From: JAZPYZ01 sp045544455 | GTDB taxonomy: Bacteria > Bacillota > Clostridia > Oscillospirales > Acutalibacteraceae | NCBI GenBank assembly: GCA_045544455.1 | Contig: JAZPYZ010000010.1 | Location: forward strand, 62,001 to 126,000 | Direction: 5' to 3' | Length of the DNA stretch: 64,000 bases | The notes under the pieces: generated by a model | Databases searched by the model: none | Seen by the model: only the letters and a program-made list of their open reading frames with translations | Told to the model about the DNA's origin: nothing | In this document: piece after piece, positions 8,510 to 17,512 of the stretch | How positions within the stretch are numbered: the stretch's first letter is position 1 | How the letters are laid out: each line of letters begins with the position of its first letter | Made by a program: the position numbers and the translations under genes

Positions 8510-9157
8510 ATGAATATAGAAGCGTTGAAATTCGATGAAACAGGTTTGATCCCGGCGATCGTAGTGGATGCGATCACCAAACGGGTGTTGACCTTGGCGT
8601 ATATGAATAAAGAAAGCCTGCGGATCTCGATGGAAAAGGGGCTCACCTGCTTTTGGAGCCGGTCGCGCCAGGAACTGTGGCTCAAAGGAGAAACCAGTGG
8701 CAACTATCAACACATCGTGTCGATCACGGCGGATTGCGATAACGACGCGTTGGTCGTGATGGTCGAACCCGACGGTCCGGCATGCCATCTCGGCACCGAA
8801 TCCTGTTTCGAAAACCCGGTGTATCAAAGCGACGAGTTGAACGAGTTTTCGTACCAAGGGTTAATGAAACTGATCGAAGGTCGTAAAATCGAGAAAAAAG
8901 AGGGCTCTTACACCACCTATCTGTTCGAAAAAGGGCTCGATAAGATGCTCAAAAAGGTCGGCGAAGAATCGACCGAGGTGATTATCGCCGCGAAAGCCGA
9001 TGATAAAAAAGAAACCATTTACGAAATTGCCGATCTCGCATACCATGTGATGGTCATGATGATCGAAATGGGCATTTCGCTCGAAGATATTCACAAAGAA
9101 CTTGCGTCCCGTCACGTGATCGACCACAAGGTCAAACAGGAGAAGATGACACAATGA
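8510..9157 (+). CDS. hisI: Bifunctional phosphoribosyl-AMP cyclohydrolase / PR-ATP pyrophosphatase HisIE
   Basis: A 215-residue fusion performing steps two and three of the pathway. Residues 1-110 are the HisI cyclohydrolase with TCFWSRSRQELWLKGETSGN and the zinc-binding CDND and CH segments. Residues about 115-215 are the HisE pyrophosphatase with KKVGEESTEVIIAAK and EIADLAYHVMVMM, the metal-binding acidic helices. An AAGGAGAGAG site precedes ATG 8510. The stop overlaps the next gene by 4 bp. Confidence 0.95.
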   Translation: MNIEALKFDETGLIPAIVVDAITKRVLTLAYMNKESLRISMEKGLTCFWSRSRQELWLKGETSGNYQHIVSITADCDNDALVVMVEPDGPACHLGTESCFENPVYQSDELNEFSYQGLMKLIEGRKIEKKEGSYTTYLFEKGLDKMLKKVGEESTEVIIAAKADDKKETIYEIADLAYHVMVMMIEMGISLEDIHKELASRHVIDHKVKQEKMTQ

Positions 9158-9903
9158 TTCGCTGGGATTTTCACGTGCACACCACCTATTCGGATGGCCA
9201 TAACACCCCCGAACAGATGGTGCAAGCCGCGATCGAAAAAGGCATGACCACCATCGGGTTTTCGGATCATTCGTACACCTCATTTGATTTAGAGTGTTGT
9301 ATCCCGCTGGACCGTATTTCGTCCTACCAAGCGGAGATCGTGGCGTTAAAAGAGAAATATGCCGCCCAAATCGAGATTCGTTGCGGCATCGAGCAGGACT
9401 ACGATTCTGCCACGTCGACCAAAGGGTACGATTACGTCATCGGTTCGGTGCATTATCTGTATTTAGATGGCAAATTCGTCGCGGTGGACATTCGCCCTGA
9501 CGAATTGCTTGCGGCGGCGGATGCGTGTTTTGGCGGCGATATTTACGCACTGTGTGAGGCGTATTATCGCAAGGTCGCGGACGTGGTGAACAAAACGGGT
9601 GCCGATATCATCGGGCATTTCGATCTGATTTCGAAATTCAATGAACACGGCGAGATGTTTGATCCCGAACACCCGCGTTACGTTGCGGCATATAAGGGAG
9701 CGGCCGACCGGCTGCTTAAAACCGGCAAACCGTTTGAGATCAACACGGGTGCGATGTCTCGCGGTTATCGTGTAACGCCGTATCCGTCCACGCCGATTTA
9801 CGAATATATCCGGCAAAATGGCGGTACGTTTATCTTATCTTCCGACAGTCATACCAGCGAAAACTTGTGCTTTCAATTTGAAGAGTGGAAGCGTTTGCTA
9901 TAA
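9154..9903 (+). CDS. hisK: PHP-family histidinol-phosphatase
   Basis: A 249-residue PHP-domain phosphoesterase that most likely dephosphorylates histidinol phosphate, completing the operon. The metal-binding motifs are present: DFHVHTTYSDGH at the N-terminus, FSDHSY, GIEQDY, GHFDLI and SSDSHT at the C-terminus. Bacillota use this HisJ/HisK type in place of the HAD phosphatase found fused to HisB in enterobacteria. Its start overlaps hisIE, and a strong terminator follows. Confidence 0.9.
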   Translation: MIRWDFHVHTTYSDGHNTPEQMVQAAIEKGMTTIGFSDHSYTSFDLECCIPLDRISSYQAEIVALKEKYAAQIEIRCGIEQDYDSATSTKGYDYVIGSVHYLYLDGKFVAVDIRPDELLAAADACFGGDIYALCEAYYRKVADVVNKTGADIIGHFDLISKFNEHGEMFDPEHPRYVAAYKGAADRLLKTGKPFEINTGAMSRGYRVTPYPSTPIYEYIRQNGGTFILSSDSHTSENLCFQFEEWKRLL

Positions 9904-9945
9904 CAAAATGACTTGCAGTCTACGTGACTATGGGCCATTTTAACT

Positions 9946-9978
9946 AAAAAGCGCCTTGTTTTTTTGGGGGCGCTTTTT
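9946..9978 (+). terminator. Terminator of the his operon
   Basis: AAAAAGCGCC (9946-9955) pairs with GGCGCTTTTT (9969-9978), giving a 10-bp stem ending in a T run. Confidence 0.85.
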
Positions 9979-9980
9979 GC

Positions 9981-10009
9981 TTTACAAAAAAGCCGGTTGA
10001 TTTTATAAT
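9981..10009 (+). promoter_or_regulatory. Promoter of the lipoprotein gene
   Basis: TTTACA (9981-9986), a 17-bp spacer and TATAAT (10004-10009) lie just upstream of the ribosome site of the lipoprotein gene. Confidence 0.8.
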
Positions 10010-10033
10010 GGGGACAGAAGGGTGGAATGTCGT

Positions 10034-11305
10034 ATGAAAGTACGGTATTTGTGGTTGGTTGTCGTATTACTGGTTGGTCTTTTTACCGGATGTGATACAA
10101 AAGAACAATCCGTTTCCGATGCGAACATCATGCAGGACGGAAAAGGATTGTATACCATTGTTCGAGGCCAAGATGCGTCGGATGCGGTTATCAACAGCGT
10201 TGTTGAACTAAATAAAGCGATAGCTCAAAAAACCGGCGTATCTCTTGCTGTTTCGACCGATCGAGACGAAGCGAACGATGAAAGCTGCGAGATACTGATC
10301 GGAAAAACCAACCGTCCCGAAAGCAAAGCTGTGCTGAAAACTTTGTCGGAAAACAGTTATGCAGTTGCCATTCGAAATAATAAAGTGGTTATTATCGGTA
10401 CAGATGATCACATGTTGATACTGGGGTTGCATGAGTTTTATAACCGAGTATTAAAGTCAGAAAAACAGACTGGCAAGGGTTATATTTTAATGAGTGCAGA
10501 TAGCGTCTTTGCGGGGACGGTTGAAGAATCGTTTTCGCTTAGTGATATGATCACACTTGGTGGTACGATCCAAACATCCTGTGTCAACCGATTTGCTCTT
10601 ACATTACCGAATGATGATCAACAAAAAAATTATCATATTGCGCAGGGCGCGGCATCAGACGGTGTCTATGGATATTTTGCACAACGAAATGCAGATGATA
10701 CCGGCACGGTGATAGCCAAATACCGTATGGAGGATGCCCAATTGGTTGCCACCTCAGAAGTATTGGCACTGGGTCACGCCAATGGCATGGCCTATGATCC
10801 CGAACGGAAATGCTTGTTGGTGGTTGATGGCCTCAATAAAACAAACGCACTGTGGATGATTGATCCCGAAACCTTAACCATCACGGAAGAAATCAAGCTT
10901 CCCAAAACAGCGCACGGTATTGCCGTTCATCCCAAGACGGGAGAATATGTCATTCATACACGATACGATTTTTGGGTTTTGGATAAGGATTTTGCGCTGA
11001 AATCCTCTTACGCCCGTAAAAAGGTCGATTCGGCCTACGGTACCCAAAGTGTGTGGGCAGATGAATCCTATATCTATTTTCCCATGAGTGGTAAAAAATC
11101 GAAAGGAAAAAAGGATTGTATTTTGGAAGTGTACGATTGGGATGGCCATTACGTAACACGTGTTACGATTCCCGTCGCCGAAGAAATCGAAGCGATGTTT
11201 ATGGCGAACAATCGGTACTATGCCAGCTTCAATATAATCGCTGGCGCACAGGATGAAGTATATGAACTGTTCGATTTCGCTTTTTCTTATTTTAAAGTAA
11301 AATGA
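10034..11305 (+). CDS. Secreted lipoprotein with propeller-like C-terminal part
   Basis: This 423-residue protein starts with a lipoprotein signal peptide: basic MKVRY, a hydrophobic core, and the lipobox LFTGC with the lipid-carrying Cys20. ATG 10034 is favoured over an upstream in-frame GTG because AAGGGTGGA sits 8 bases before it. Residues about 30-155 resemble the accessory N-terminal domain of alpha-glucuronidase-type secreted proteins (ILIGKTNRPES, VVIIGTDD). From about residue 175 there are repeating strands such as HANGMAYDPERKCLLVVDG and HGIAVHPKTGEYVIHT, as in NHL or YncE-type beta-propellers. No catalytic motif is evident. A role as a surface binding protein is an inference; I do not recognise a named family. 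Confidence 0.8.
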   Translation: MKVRYLWLVVVLLVGLFTGCDTKEQSVSDANIMQDGKGLYTIVRGQDASDAVINSVVELNKAIAQKTGVSLAVSTDRDEANDESCEILIGKTNRPESKAVLKTLSENSYAVAIRNNKVVIIGTDDHMLILGLHEFYNRVLKSEKQTGKGYILMSADSVFAGTVEESFSLSDMITLGGTIQTSCVNRFALTLPNDDQQKNYHIAQGAASDGVYGYFAQRNADDTGTVIAKYRMEDAQLVATSEVLALGHANGMAYDPERKCLLVVDGLNKTNALWMIDPETLTITEEIKLPKTAHGIAVHPKTGEYVIHTRYDFWVLDKDFALKSSYARKKVDSAYGTQSVWADESYIYFPMSGKKSKGKKDCILEVYDWDGHYVTRVTIPVAEEIEAMFMANNRYYASFNIIAGAQDEVYELFDFAFSYFKVK

Positions 11306-11344
11306 AAAAGGCACCGCAGTCAGCAGACTGCGGTGCCTTTTTTT
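11305..11344 (+). terminator. Strong terminator after the lipoprotein gene
   Basis: AAAAAGGCACCGCAGTC (11305-11321), loop AGCA, GACTGCGGTGCCTTTTTTTT: a 13-bp GC-rich stem with a long T tract. Confidence 0.95.
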
Positions 11345-11345
11345 T

Positions 11346-11374
11346 GCATGATGACACTTTCTCGGGGCACACTA
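11346..11374 (+). promoter_or_regulatory. Possible forespore (sigma-F/G) promoter
   Basis: GGGCACACTA (11365-11374) fits the sigma-F -10 pattern GGnnAnAHTR at every position, and GCATG (11346-11350) is one base from the GYATA -35. The spacer is 14 bp, slightly short. Only 47 bp separate the previous terminator from the next start codon, so a promoter must lie here, and no sigma-A boxes are visible. Confidence 0.4.
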
Positions 11375-11391
11375 TCATCGGAGGTGATCGT

Positions 11392-11673
11392 ATGGCGAAA
11401 AAAGGCATGGCGCGTCCCGAACGCACACATACCAAACTGAAAAACGACCTGCCGCCGGTTCCGGAAATCAGCGGCAAAGCCAAACATGGCCATACACCGG
11501 CAAATCCTATTATCGCCGGTACCGAACCGCCGTCGCAAAAGGTGTACCACGCCCGTCCGCACCAATCGGATGCGCGTATTCCGGCGGATATTTATCCGGT
11601 GATCGACAACGACTTAGCGCGCGATAATATCGAGAATGACTTGACTGCCGCCGACCGACAAGATTTACAGTGA
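11392..11673 (+). CDS. Small hydrophilic protein of unknown function
   Basis: A 93-residue, Pro- and charge-rich protein without signal peptide or membrane segment, starting MAKKGMARPERTHTK. ATG 11392 is preceded by GGAGGTGAT; an extension to 11302 would run through the terminator hairpin and is rejected. I do not recognise the family. The probable forespore promoter and the pairing with another small soluble protein 11 bp downstream suggest spore-associated proteins, as an inference only. Confidence 0.7.
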   Translation: MAKKGMARPERTHTKLKNDLPPVPEISGKAKHGHTPANPIIAGTEPPSQKVYHARPHQSDARIPADIYPVIDNDLARDNIENDLTAADRQDLQ

Positions 11674-11684
11674 GGGGAACCAAT

Positions 11685-11855
11685 ATGAAATACGAACACG
11701 TTGACAAACTGCTCAAACAAGAACCCGAAGCCAAACGGTATTTTGACAACTTGCCCGACTATGTCCGCGAACAGATCCGACAACGCGGCAGTCACGTCAA
11801 CTCGTTCGCGAGTTTGAAAGACTATGCCCAAAACCTGACTCGCGGTGATAACTAA
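11685..11855 (+). CDS. Small helical protein of unknown function
   Basis: A 56-residue protein beginning MKYEHVDKLLKQEPEAK. It is predicted helical (YFDNLPDYVREQIRQRG, FASLKDYAQNL) and resembles short conserved hypothetical proteins of Clostridia; no function is known to me. GAGGGG lies 8 bases before ATG 11685. It is in the same transcript as the 93-residue gene, and a bidirectional terminator follows the stop. Confidence 0.7.
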   Translation: MKYEHVDKLLKQEPEAKRYFDNLPDYVREQIRQRGSHVNSFASLKDYAQNLTRGDN

Positions 11856-11893
11856 AAAAACGACCTATCGGTCAAGCCGATAGGTCGTTTTTT
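11855..11893. terminator. Bidirectional terminator between convergent genes
   Basis: CGACCTATCGG (11861-11871), loop TCAAG, CCGATAGGTCG (11877-11887), flanked by A and T runs, so it can serve both the small genes on the plus strand and the HAD gene on the minus strand. Confidence 0.93.
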
Positions 11894-11895
11894 AA

Positions 11896-12618
11896 TTATT
11901 TCAGTAACGGTTCTACGATTTTCGGAAAATCGAGATAGTTATCGATAGTCAGATAGGGGAAATCCGATACGTATACCGATTCGTCGTTACCGCCGAGTCC
12001 GTAATCGTCCCCGATATACAACACGTTTTCGTGGGAGAGTCCGTTTTCTTGGCAATACTTGTCCAATGCATAATATTTGTTGTAGGGTTTCGGCGCCATA
12101 TCAAACGAGGACGATCCGCCCACAAACACACAGTAGTCGTCAAACGTCGCAACCACGTCGTCGTAGATCGCGCGGCGTTTGGCACGGTCGGGATCAAACG
12201 CCAATTTGTCCTCTTGTTTGGCTTTGGTGCCGAGAATCGGGAAGGTCACACAACCCGACGGATGAAATTCTACGTTGTCACCGGCAAATTCGGTGAACCC
12301 GTATTTTTCGCGCAGCATCGTCACTTTTTTCTCAATCGTTTCGCGGTCACAATCCAACACCACATCTCGCACGATATCGATGGTTTTGGTTTCGGGATTA
12401 TATTCGCCATACTGCAACCCATAGTTGCCGACGATATCGATCGGGAATTGACCGAGTTGATTAAACACCCGCATCACCTGACCGGCACCTGCCATCAGCA
12501 ACTTGTATTTCTTCGATAATTGTTCCAATACTACGCGGTGTTCGGGACTCAACGGGGTTTTGTGTTGGGTAAGAGTGCCATCCAGATCCATGGCGATCAC
12601 TTTAATTTTACTGTACAT
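11896..12618 (-). CDS. HAD-superfamily (type IIB) phosphatase
   Basis: A 240-residue HAD phosphatase with the nucleophile motif MDLDGTL (Asp11, Asp13), a cap region, and the C-terminal GDDYGLGGNDES metal motif. This type includes sugar-phosphate and phosphomannomutase-like phosphatases. The start at 12618 (MYSKIK) has GGAGATG about 8 bases upstream and overlaps the end of the glycerol-1-phosphate dehydrogenase gene by 11 bp. The coupling suggests its substrate is glycerol 1-phosphate or a compound made from it; that is inference. Confidence 0.87.
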   Translation of the reverse strand: MYSKIKVIAMDLDGTLTQHKTPLSPEHRVVLEQLSKKYKLLMAGAGQVMRVFNQLGQFPIDIVGNYGLQYGEYNPETKTIDIVRDVVLDCDRETIEKKVTMLREKYGFTEFAGDNVEFHPSGCVTFPILGTKAKQEDKLAFDPDRAKRRAIYDDVVATFDDYCVFVGGSSSFDMAPKPYNKYYALDKYCQENGLSHENVLYIGDDYGLGGNDESVYVSDFPYLTIDNYLDFPKIVEPLLK

Positions 12619-13879
12619 GACTTTCATCTCCATACATATCATAATTCAGCCAAAGGACGGTGTATCGATCTTTCAAATCTTTCGCATACCACACGGCATT
12701 TTGAATTTTTTCGTCGCCGTACAACGTGTAAAAAGCGTCCATATCGAGTTGTACCAAAGATAACATGCGCTTGATCTCGTCTGCCGACGGCATTTCCGAC
12801 AAGATCTGCCGAATGGTCTCTTCGTTATCAAAGTAAGCGCTTGTCCGATCGGTGGTATAAGTGCCGATCTTGTCTTGCAACGCGACACATCCGTCTGCTA
12901 CGTCGCGGTAAATTGCTTTCATCGTTTGCAGATAGCGGTCTCGGTTCGGGTTAAAGAGCTTGGCCGGCCACTTGTTTTGCACCAGGCGTTCGCGCACTTG
13001 CGCGGTGATCACTGTCGAATACGCTACATCGATGCCGTGGGGGAAATAGTCGGTATCGGTGATAATACCGGTTATTTCAAAGAAATGGGACAGGTGATGC
13101 TCGCTGCCGGATGCCGGTCTGGACGAACCGGCAAAACTCATCAAAATACCGATGATGACCAACGCTTCCATCAGGGTTTTGACGCTTTCTTCGTTGCGCT
13201 TTAACAACCCTTCGGCCAGATCTAAGGTGCGAGTGATCTGATCAAACGTCAAATCGTAAATGTACTGGCAGAAATATTCGCCGTTTACGCAATGGCTGAG
13301 TTTCCAGTCGTTCAGCGCCGAGAATTTACCGATGATATCGCCGTAACCGGCTTTGATCATGTCGATGGGAGCCTCTTTTAACACTTGAGTATCGGCGACG
13401 ATCGCAACAGGCAGTCCAGCCGGATAGGTAACCTTCATGCCGCCGGTGATCATCGCGGCACCGTTGGAAGCATAGCCGTCCATCGACGGGGCGGTTGCTA
13501 CGACCATATAGGGGACTTTTCGATCAAACGACACGTATTTACACAGATCCTGAATTACGCCCGAACCGATACCGATGATCAGATCAACACCATCCAATTG
13601 TTGTTCCACCGTTTCGATGGCGTCTTCGTTCGGCACTAAAATCTTATCGCCGCGAAAGATCACTTGTTTGACGGCTTTGTCGTCCAACGCGGCCATAACC
13701 TTGTCGCCTGCCGCGCCAAAGGTGTTTTCATCCGCTACGATCAAAACGTTACAGTTGTCGCGGCAGATATCGCGCAATCGCAAAATGGCGTTTTTTTCAA
13801 TATACACATATTGAATATCACAGGTGTGGGTTTTGCCGCAAGAGCAAACTACCCCTTTAAGCAGTTCGTTGATATCCAT
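12608..13879 (-). CDS. egsA: sn-glycerol-1-phosphate dehydrogenase (AraM/EgsA type)
   Basis: A 423-residue member of the iron-containing/G1P dehydrogenase superfamily. IGIGSGVIQDLCKYVS is the nucleotide-binding loop, VATAPSMDGYAS the substrate loop, and the metal site is built from Asp and His residues in KAGYGDIIGK, SEHHLSHFFE and FPHGIDVAY. Bacillus AraM and archaeal EgsA reduce DHAP to sn-glycerol 1-phosphate, the mirror image of the usual bacterial G3P. The gene is translationally coupled to a HAD phosphatase and divergent from a DeoR regulator. Confidence 0.9.
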   Translation of the reverse strand: MDINELLKGVVCSCGKTHTCDIQYVYIEKNAILRLRDICRDNCNVLIVADENTFGAAGDKVMAALDDKAVKQVIFRGDKILVPNEDAIETVEQQLDGVDLIIGIGSGVIQDLCKYVSFDRKVPYMVVATAPSMDGYASNGAAMITGGMKVTYPAGLPVAIVADTQVLKEAPIDMIKAGYGDIIGKFSALNDWKLSHCVNGEYFCQYIYDLTFDQITRTLDLAEGLLKRNEESVKTLMEALVIIGILMSFAGSSRPASGSEHHLSHFFEITGIITDTDYFPHGIDVAYSTVITAQVRERLVQNKWPAKLFNPNRDRYLQTMKAIYRDVADGCVALQDKIGTYTTDRTSAYFDNEETIRQILSEMPSADEIKRMLSLVQLDMDAFYTLYGDEKIQNAVWYAKDLKDRYTVLWLNYDMYGDESHVQ

Positions 13880-13911
13880 GATTTTTCTCCTTTACATTAT
13901 AGAGTAATTCC

Positions 13912-13941
13912 AGTATACTATTATCTGTCAGAACAAGTCAA
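13912..13941 (-). promoter_or_regulatory. Promoter of the egsA-HAD operon
   Basis: Read on the minus strand, TTGACT (13936-13941), 18 bp and TATACT (13912-13917) form a sigma-A promoter 33 bp before the start codon, inside the region shared with the divergent DeoR gene. Confidence 0.75.
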
Positions 13942-14029
13942 CAATTGACCTAAATCTTGCCTAATAAATGATTATTTGCAGGATTTATTGGTAAAATCGG
14001 TCAAAAACAATCAAAATGGGGAGGGCATC

Positions 14030-14782
14030 ATGTTACACAAGGAACGGGAACAAGAGATACTGAGCATTTTAAAAATGTCCAACGGATTTGTCACCGTCAA
14101 GCATTTGTGCGAGGTGCTGTTTGCCAGTGAATCCAGTGTGCGGCGGGACCTGAAATCCCTGGAGGAACACGGACGAGTAAAACGGAGTTACGGCGGTGCC
14201 TCGTTGATAACGAATTTCAATAACGTGGCGACGTTTAGCAGTCGCACGCGACAAAACACCACGGCCAAACGATTGATCGCTAAAAAGGCTTCCGGTCTTG
14301 TGCAAGATGGCGATATCCTGTTTTTGGACCAGTCTACCACCTCGTTTTATTTGGCCAACGAGATCGTGCATCGCAGTTCGTTAACGGTGGTGACCAACAA
14401 CATCGAAATTATGATGCTTTTGTCCGATTCGGGCGTCAAAGTGATCTCGTCCGGCGGCTATTTAAGCGATGAAAACCGAAATTGTCTCATTGGCGCCGAA
14501 GCTCAAAAAACCTTTGAAAACATCTTTGCGGATTGGATGTTTTTTTCGGTTAAATCGCTTTCGGGTGAGGGCGTGATAACCGACTGTTCTCGCGAAGAGA
14601 TTGCGGTTCGAAATTGTATGTTAAATAATGCTAAGAAAAAAGTGTTTTTATGTGACAGCACCAAGTTCGGATCTCGATCTGCCTTCAAACAGTGTGAATT
14701 GGCGGATGTGGATTATTTAATCAGCGAGCAAGATTTTGCAAAAACATTTGCAGGGTATAACCAAACGATTGAACTCATGTAA
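14030..14782 (+). CDS. DeoR-family transcriptional regulator
   Basis: A 250-residue DeoR regulator. The N-terminal winged helix (LHKEREQEILSIL, SSVRRDLKSLEEHGRVKRSYGGA) is followed by the ISOCOT-like sugar-phosphate sensor with LFLDQSTTSFYLANEI and CDSTKFGSRS. ATG 14030 with GGGGAGGG 6 bases upstream is preferred to an in-frame extension to 13976. Divergent orientation next to egsA makes it the likely regulator of that operon, with a phosphorylated glycerol or sugar as effector. Confidence 0.9.
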   Translation: MLHKEREQEILSILKMSNGFVTVKHLCEVLFASESSVRRDLKSLEEHGRVKRSYGGASLITNFNNVATFSSRTRQNTTAKRLIAKKASGLVQDGDILFLDQSTTSFYLANEIVHRSSLTVVTNNIEIMMLLSDSGVKVISSGGYLSDENRNCLIGAEAQKTFENIFADWMFFSVKSLSGEGVITDCSREEIAVRNCMLNNAKKKVFLCDSTKFGSRSAFKQCELADVDYLISEQDFAKTFAGYNQTIELM

Positions 14783-14908
14783 ACGCCATATTTTTGCACC
14801 GTTAATACCGTTGTTTTGAGGAACGTTATTAATGTTACCTTTACGAATGTGGCGACAAACTCCTCATAAAATTGCGCTTTTCAACCAAGTATTATGTCGA
14901 AAATGGAC

Positions 14909-14937
14909 TTGTTTTATGAGAGCGTCTATGTTATAAT
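14909..14937 (+). promoter_or_regulatory. Promoter of the surface polysaccharide operon
   Basis: TTGTTT (14909-14914), 17 bp and TATAAT (14932-14937), leaving a leader of about 80 bases before the first gene. The preceding interval 14783-14908 holds nothing else that I can support. Confidence 0.7.
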
Positions 14938-15023
14938 AAGACATACATGCAGGATCGTGACACCCTACTGAAGAAAAAGGTTCTTTTAAAAGCAAGGAAT
15001 TGTATTCAAAGGTGATGAGAAAT

Positions 15024-16424
15024 ATGATAGGAAAAACCGCAAAACGAGAAACTTCCAAGAGCCTTGTGCGTGGGTTGGAAGTGTTTGTGGAGGTGGCCGT
15101 TCTCTCGACCATTTATTATTTGTTTTGGCGTTTTGGTTACGGCGAGACCGGTTTGTTTGAATATAAAGGCAAATATGTGTTGATGGGGGTTTATGCCGTC
15201 ATCACCTTTTTGCTGCTCAAGAATATGGATGGTTTTAAATTCGGTGATCTGCGTCGCTTGGATTTATCGCTGGCGCAGTGGATCGGTTGTTTTATCACCA
15301 ACTTTATCACGTATTTCCAACTGTGCTTGATCGAAAACCGTTTGATCACACCGGTTCCGATGTTGTTGCTGATGTTGGTGGACGTTGTGGTTTGTACGGC
15401 GTTCATTTTTGTGTATGCGCGGTTATACCATCACATCTTCGCACCCCACCGGATGATCATGGTGTTCGGAACCGACGCGGCACTCGGCCTTAAGATCAAA
15501 ATTGATTCCCGTTGGGATAAATATCACATCGAAAAGCTGATTTCCGCCGAAGAAGGTTTCGATAAAATTTGTGAAGAAATCATCCAATACAACGCTGTTG
15601 TTATCAACGACGTGCCGGCGCAGATCCGAAACGATATCTTAAAATTCTGTTACGAAAAAGAGTTGCGTGCCTATGTGGTTCCCAAAATCACCGACGTGAT
15701 CTTGCGCGGCGCCAAAGATATCAGTTTGTTCGATACCCCGATCTTTTTTGTCAAAGGTACGGGTTTAAGTGTTCCGCAACGTGTGTTCAAACGCATTTTG
15801 GACATTTTCCTCTGCTTAGTGGCGATGATTCCGGCGGCACCGGTCATGTTGGCGGTAGCGCTGGCTATCAAACTGGAAGATGGCGGCCCGGTGTTTTACA
15901 AACAGGATCGCGTTACGATCGGCGGCAAACCGTTTGAGATTCTGAAATTCAGAAGCATGATCGTAGATGCGGAGAAATACAGCGGTGCGGCTTTGGCCGG
16001 CGATAACGATCCGCGTATTACCAAGGTCGGCAAAATCATCCGTGCGATGCGTTTGGATGAATTGCCCCAGATCCTCAATATCCTGAAAGGGGATATGAGC
16101 GTGGTGGGCCCCCGTCCCGAACGGCAAAACTTTATCGATGAGTTCTGTAAGGAAATGCCGGAGTTCACCTATCGCTTGAAGGTGAAAGGTGGCCTTACCG
16201 GGTATGCCCAAATTTACGGAAAATATAACACCGGTGCTTACGACAAGTTGCGTATGGATCTGTTGTATATCGAAAATTATTCACTCTTACTGGATATCAA
16301 GTTGATTCTGACCACCATCCGGATCATGTTCAGCAAGGATAGCACCGAGGGAGTCGACAAGGCTCAAGAGAACGAAAAGCGTGTACAGGAATTGATTGCT
16401 GAAACGCACAGAAATCAACATTAA
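15024..16424 (+). CDS. Polyprenyl-phosphate sugar-1-phosphate transferase (WcaJ/EpsL type)
   Basis: A 466-residue polyisoprenyl-phosphate hexose-1-phosphate transferase that would load the first sugar onto undecaprenyl phosphate. Four or five N-terminal membrane helices are followed by a Rossmann-like region and, from about residue 255, the Bac_transf domain: FKRILDIFLC, KLEDGGPVFYKQDRV, EILKFRSM, RLDELPQILNIL and MSVVGPRPE. ATG 15024 with AAAGGTGA upstream is preferred to TTG 15000. It is the first gene of an operon running to about 31.4 kb. Confidence 0.92.
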   Translation: MIGKTAKRETSKSLVRGLEVFVEVAVLSTIYYLFWRFGYGETGLFEYKGKYVLMGVYAVITFLLLKNMDGFKFGDLRRLDLSLAQWIGCFITNFITYFQLCLIENRLITPVPMLLLMLVDVVVCTAFIFVYARLYHHIFAPHRMIMVFGTDAALGLKIKIDSRWDKYHIEKLISAEEGFDKICEEIIQYNAVVINDVPAQIRNDILKFCYEKELRAYVVPKITDVILRGAKDISLFDTPIFFVKGTGLSVPQRVFKRILDIFLCLVAMIPAAPVMLAVALAIKLEDGGPVFYKQDRVTIGGKPFEILKFRSMIVDAEKYSGAALAGDNDPRITKVGKIIRAMRLDELPQILNILKGDMSVVGPRPERQNFIDEFCKEMPEFTYRLKVKGGLTGYAQIYGKYNTGAYDKLRMDLLYIENYSLLLDIKLILTTIRIMFSKDSTEGVDKAQENEKRVQELIAETHRNQH

Positions 16425-16438
16425 GGAGAGCGGTTGCC

Positions 16439-17434
16439 ATGGCCGAAAAACAAAAACGTGTTTTAATGCTTTGTCCCACTTTTTTTGGCTATGAAAACCG
16501 GATGGCCAAAGCCCTTCGCGACGAAGGTTTTTTGGTTCGCCTTTACGATGAACGTCCCAATACGGGGTTTCTTTGCAAAGCGTCTTTGCGCTATAACTTG
16601 AAGTTTTACAAACCGGTTGTTAAACGGTATATCCAAACCATCATCGATGAAAACCGTAACGAATCGTTTGATTACGTGTTTGTCGTCAAAGGTGAGGCAA
16701 TCGGAGAAACCGAAGTGGCCATGCTTCGTCGGGCGTATCCGAACGCGGAACTGGTGTTATATTGTTGGGATTCGGTGGCGAACGTGCCGGACGGCGAGAA
16801 GAAGATTACCTTGTACGATCGCGTATTCACGTTTGATCCCCGTGATGCCGAAAAATACAACCTGCCGTTTTTACCCATTCCTTACGGGAAAGAGTATACG
16901 AAAACGGAACAAACCGGTGCCTATGAATACGACGTGGCGTTTATTGGCACGGCACATTCGGTGCGACCGCGCGTTGTAAAGCAGATTAAAGAGCAGTGTG
17001 AGCGTATGGGGCGCACCTGTTTCACGTATTTTTATTCGCCGCACGTGTTGGTGTTTTGGCTCAACAAGCTGACTAATCGCGATTATCGGTACCTGTCGCT
17101 GAAAGAAACGCATTTTAAAGCACTGTCTACCGAAGACGTTTGCCGTATTTACAACGCCAGTAAATGTGTGTTGGATATTGAACATCCGCGGCAACACGGC
17201 ACCACCACTCGTCCGGTTGAAATGTTGCCCATGCAAAAGAAGATTATCACCACGAATTCGTATGTTAAACAATTTGCTTTTTATAACGAAAACAATTTCT
17301 GTATCATTGATCGGGATGATCCGCGAGTAGATGAGCAGTTTTTTGAAAGCGAGTATCTTCCGGTAGAGGAGGACATTGTAAACCAATATTCGCCGAAAAG
17401 GTTTGTCGAAACCCTTTTCGAGATTGAACGATAG
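16439..17434 (+). CDS. Glycosyltransferase, CgeB-like
   Basis: A 331-residue GT-B-type protein of the CgeB/spore-maturation-like group. The N-terminal RVLMLCPTFFGYENRM strand, the LVLYCWDSVANVP segment, and the C-terminal HGTTTRPVEMLPMQKKIIT nucleotide-sugar loop support this. It lies 14 bp after the sugar transferase gene with a GGAGAG site. The acceptor and donor cannot be predicted. Confidence 0.8.
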   Translation: MAEKQKRVLMLCPTFFGYENRMAKALRDEGFLVRLYDERPNTGFLCKASLRYNLKFYKPVVKRYIQTIIDENRNESFDYVFVVKGEAIGETEVAMLRRAYPNAELVLYCWDSVANVPDGEKKITLYDRVFTFDPRDAEKYNLPFLPIPYGKEYTKTEQTGAYEYDVAFIGTAHSVRPRVVKQIKEQCERMGRTCFTYFYSPHVLVFWLNKLTNRDYRYLSLKETHFKALSTEDVCRIYNASKCVLDIEHPRQHGTTTRPVEMLPMQKKIITTNSYVKQFAFYNENNFCIIDRDDPRVDEQFFESEYLPVEEDIVNQYSPKRFVETLFEIER

Positions 17435-17512
17435 ATAAACATGAGCACAGCGTTTTCTGATCCGATATACTGGCAGAAAACGTTTGTGCGTATTTTTAGA
17501 GAGGGCAAAAAA

